Shown in pieces: positions 63,276 through 64,000 of a DNA stretch of 64,000 nucleotides (the first letter of the stretch is position 1; the number at the start of each line of letters is the position of its first letter). A program made the position numbers and the translations under genes. Location of the stretch: the NCBI RefSeq assembly GCF_900078195.1, contig NZ_FJVE01000007.1, positions 806,001 through 870,000 on the forward strand, written 5' to 3'. Origin of the DNA: Clostridium sp. Marseille-P299 (lineage in GTDB: Bacteria > Bacillota > Clostridia > Lachnospirales > Lachnospiraceae). The notes under the pieces are model-generated. The model was not told the origin of the DNA and made no database searches. It was given only the letters and a program-made list of their open reading frames with translations.

Positions 63276-64000
63276 ATGGTATTAACAAAGGAAAAGTATG
63301 ACACATATGTAAAGATTTTAAAGGAAGAATTAGTTCCAGCCTTTGGGTGTACAGAACCAATTGCTATTGCATATTGTGCTGCAAAAGCTAGAGAAATTTT
63401 AGGAAAATATCCAGACCAAGTAGTGATTGAAGCAAGCAGCAATATTATTAAGAATGTAAAAAGCGTAATAGTTCCAAACACTGGAGGATTAAAGGGGATT
63501 CCTGCAGCAACAGCAGCAGGGATTGTGGCTGGAGATGCATCGAAAGAATTAGAGGTTATTTCTCATGTATCAGATGAGAAAAAAGAAGAAATTCGTAATT
63601 ATCTAGAAAATACACAGTTTAAAGTGATGCCATTGGAGGGCGGAGATAAACTAGATATCCGAATTACAGTATCTAGCGGAGAAGATACTACGGTAGTTAG
63701 AATCGCAAAACATCACACCAATCTTGTAAGAATAGAAAAAAATTCAGAAGTAATGTGGCAAGCGCAAGAAGATACAACGATTACAACGGATAAAGCAGAC
63801 CGAAGTCTCCTATCTGTTGAAGATATCATCCTATTTGCACAAGAGGTAACTTTATCTGATGTAGAAGAAGTATTAGAACGACAGGTAGAGTATAATTATA
63901 AAATTGCCGAGGAAGGGATGGCAAAAGATTGGGGAGCTAATCTAGGCAGTGTCCTATTAAATACACAAGGCAATGATATTCGTACAAGAGCTAAGGCTAT
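63276..64000 (+). CDS. cyuA: L-cysteine desulfidase family protein (CyuA/UPF0597), partial
   Basis: The first 241 codons of a gene that runs off the window end. It opens MVLTKEKYDTYVKILKEELV, then PAFGCTEPIAIAYCAAKARE, and has SVIVPNTGGLKGIPAATAAG. These are signatures of the L-serine-dehydratase-like, Fe-S-dependent cysteine desulfidase family (CdsB/CyuA/YhaM). C25 in GCTEP is a likely cluster ligand. The enzyme would convert cysteine to pyruvate, ammonia and sulfide. AAGGAA at 63260-63265 precedes the ATG. It is close behind rsmH, so co-transcription is likely. Together with the cystine symporter it suggests cysteine catabolism. Confidence 0.88.
   Translation, partial: MVLTKEKYDTYVKILKEELVPAFGCTEPIAIAYCAAKAREILGKYPDQVVIEASSNIIKNVKSVIVPNTGGLKGIPAATAAGIVAGDASKELEVISHVSDEKKEEIRNYLENTQFKVMPLEGGDKLDIRITVSSGEDTTVVRIAKHHTNLVRIEKNSEVMWQAQEDTTITTDKADRSLLSVEDIILFAQEVTLSDVEEVLERQVEYNYKIAEEGMAKDWGANLGSVLLNTQGNDIRTRAKA

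Noticed and set aside
1..64000. Search for CRISPR arrays, tRNA, rRNA, phage and transposase genes
   Set aside because: Tandem arrays present have no spacers of constant length. No tRNA T-loop or cloverleaf, rRNA stretch, integrase or transposase motif was seen. Short tRNA-like GTTCGA strings fall inside genes.

Overview
The window is AT-rich DNA (roughly two-thirds A+T by eye) with strong AGGAGG-type ribosome binding sites, many intrinsic terminators and anaerobe-type genes: superoxide reductase, AhpC/AhpF peroxidase, flavodoxin-like reductases and an NAD-type glutamate dehydrogenase. This suggests an anaerobic clostridial Firmicute. Gene content, and the large secreted protease with a Pro-Thr linker, point to Lachnospiraceae near Lachnoclostridium (Clostridium) phytofermentans; that placement is inference. 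No rRNA, tRNA, CRISPR array, phage or intact insertion sequence was seen.

Layout. 1-9.4 kb: cytochrome b5-domain membrane protein with an FAD oxidoreductase; a LysR regulator divergent from an acetyltransferase/flavin reductase pair; a chemoreceptor; a Cys-rich clostridial protein; a MerR regulator divergent from a flavin reductase, each with a 19-bp-spacer promoter; then the tails of two lost genes. 10-18 kb: a sensor diguanylate cyclase, an ABC-F ATPase, an HD nucleotidase, a DinG-like helicase and a metallophosphoesterase. 18-24.5 kb: a 1522-residue secreted subtilase, an auxin-efflux-type carrier and a truncated unknown gene. 24.7-39.8 kb: a redox and stress region with ahpC (under a perfect 21-bp Fur/PerR-like palindrome), an AhpF-like flavoprotein, uvsE, a LysR/Na+-symporter pair, L25/Ctc, an FNR-type reductase, a second ahpC, an MFS carrier, superoxide reductase and another LysR. 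40-46.5 kb: M20 amidohydrolase plus MFS carrier, two FUSC-type membrane proteins and a BFD-type Fe-S protein. 46.8-53.3 kb: a cystine-type symporter preceded by a tiny Cys-rich leader ORF, a PEP/pyruvate-binding protein fused to a nucleotidyltransferase, and glutamate dehydrogenase. 53.6-64 kb: a membrane-anchored EEP-family enzyme, a VanZ-like protein, a small GNAT protein, a secreted GH18-LRR fusion, an AraC-BtrH-like fusion, a divergent RsmH and a cysteine desulfidase gene cut by the window end.

Most striking. (1) A 25-codon ORF ending NCCSCCRF sits 99 bp upstream of the TcyP-like cystine symporter, with its own promoter and ribosome binding site: a likely cysteine-sensing leader peptide. 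(2) About ten unrelated short tandem-repeat arrays lie in this single 64-kb stretch, nearly all between genes. (3) Two copies of a ~58-bp dispersed palindromic element and two ~120-nt hairpin RNAs of unknown identity are present. (4) There are several uncommon fusions, and a superoxide reductase that keeps its catalytic iron ligands but has lost one ligand of its second iron centre.

Start sites were moved from the longest open frame to an internal codon wherever a ribosome binding site and family alignment supported it.
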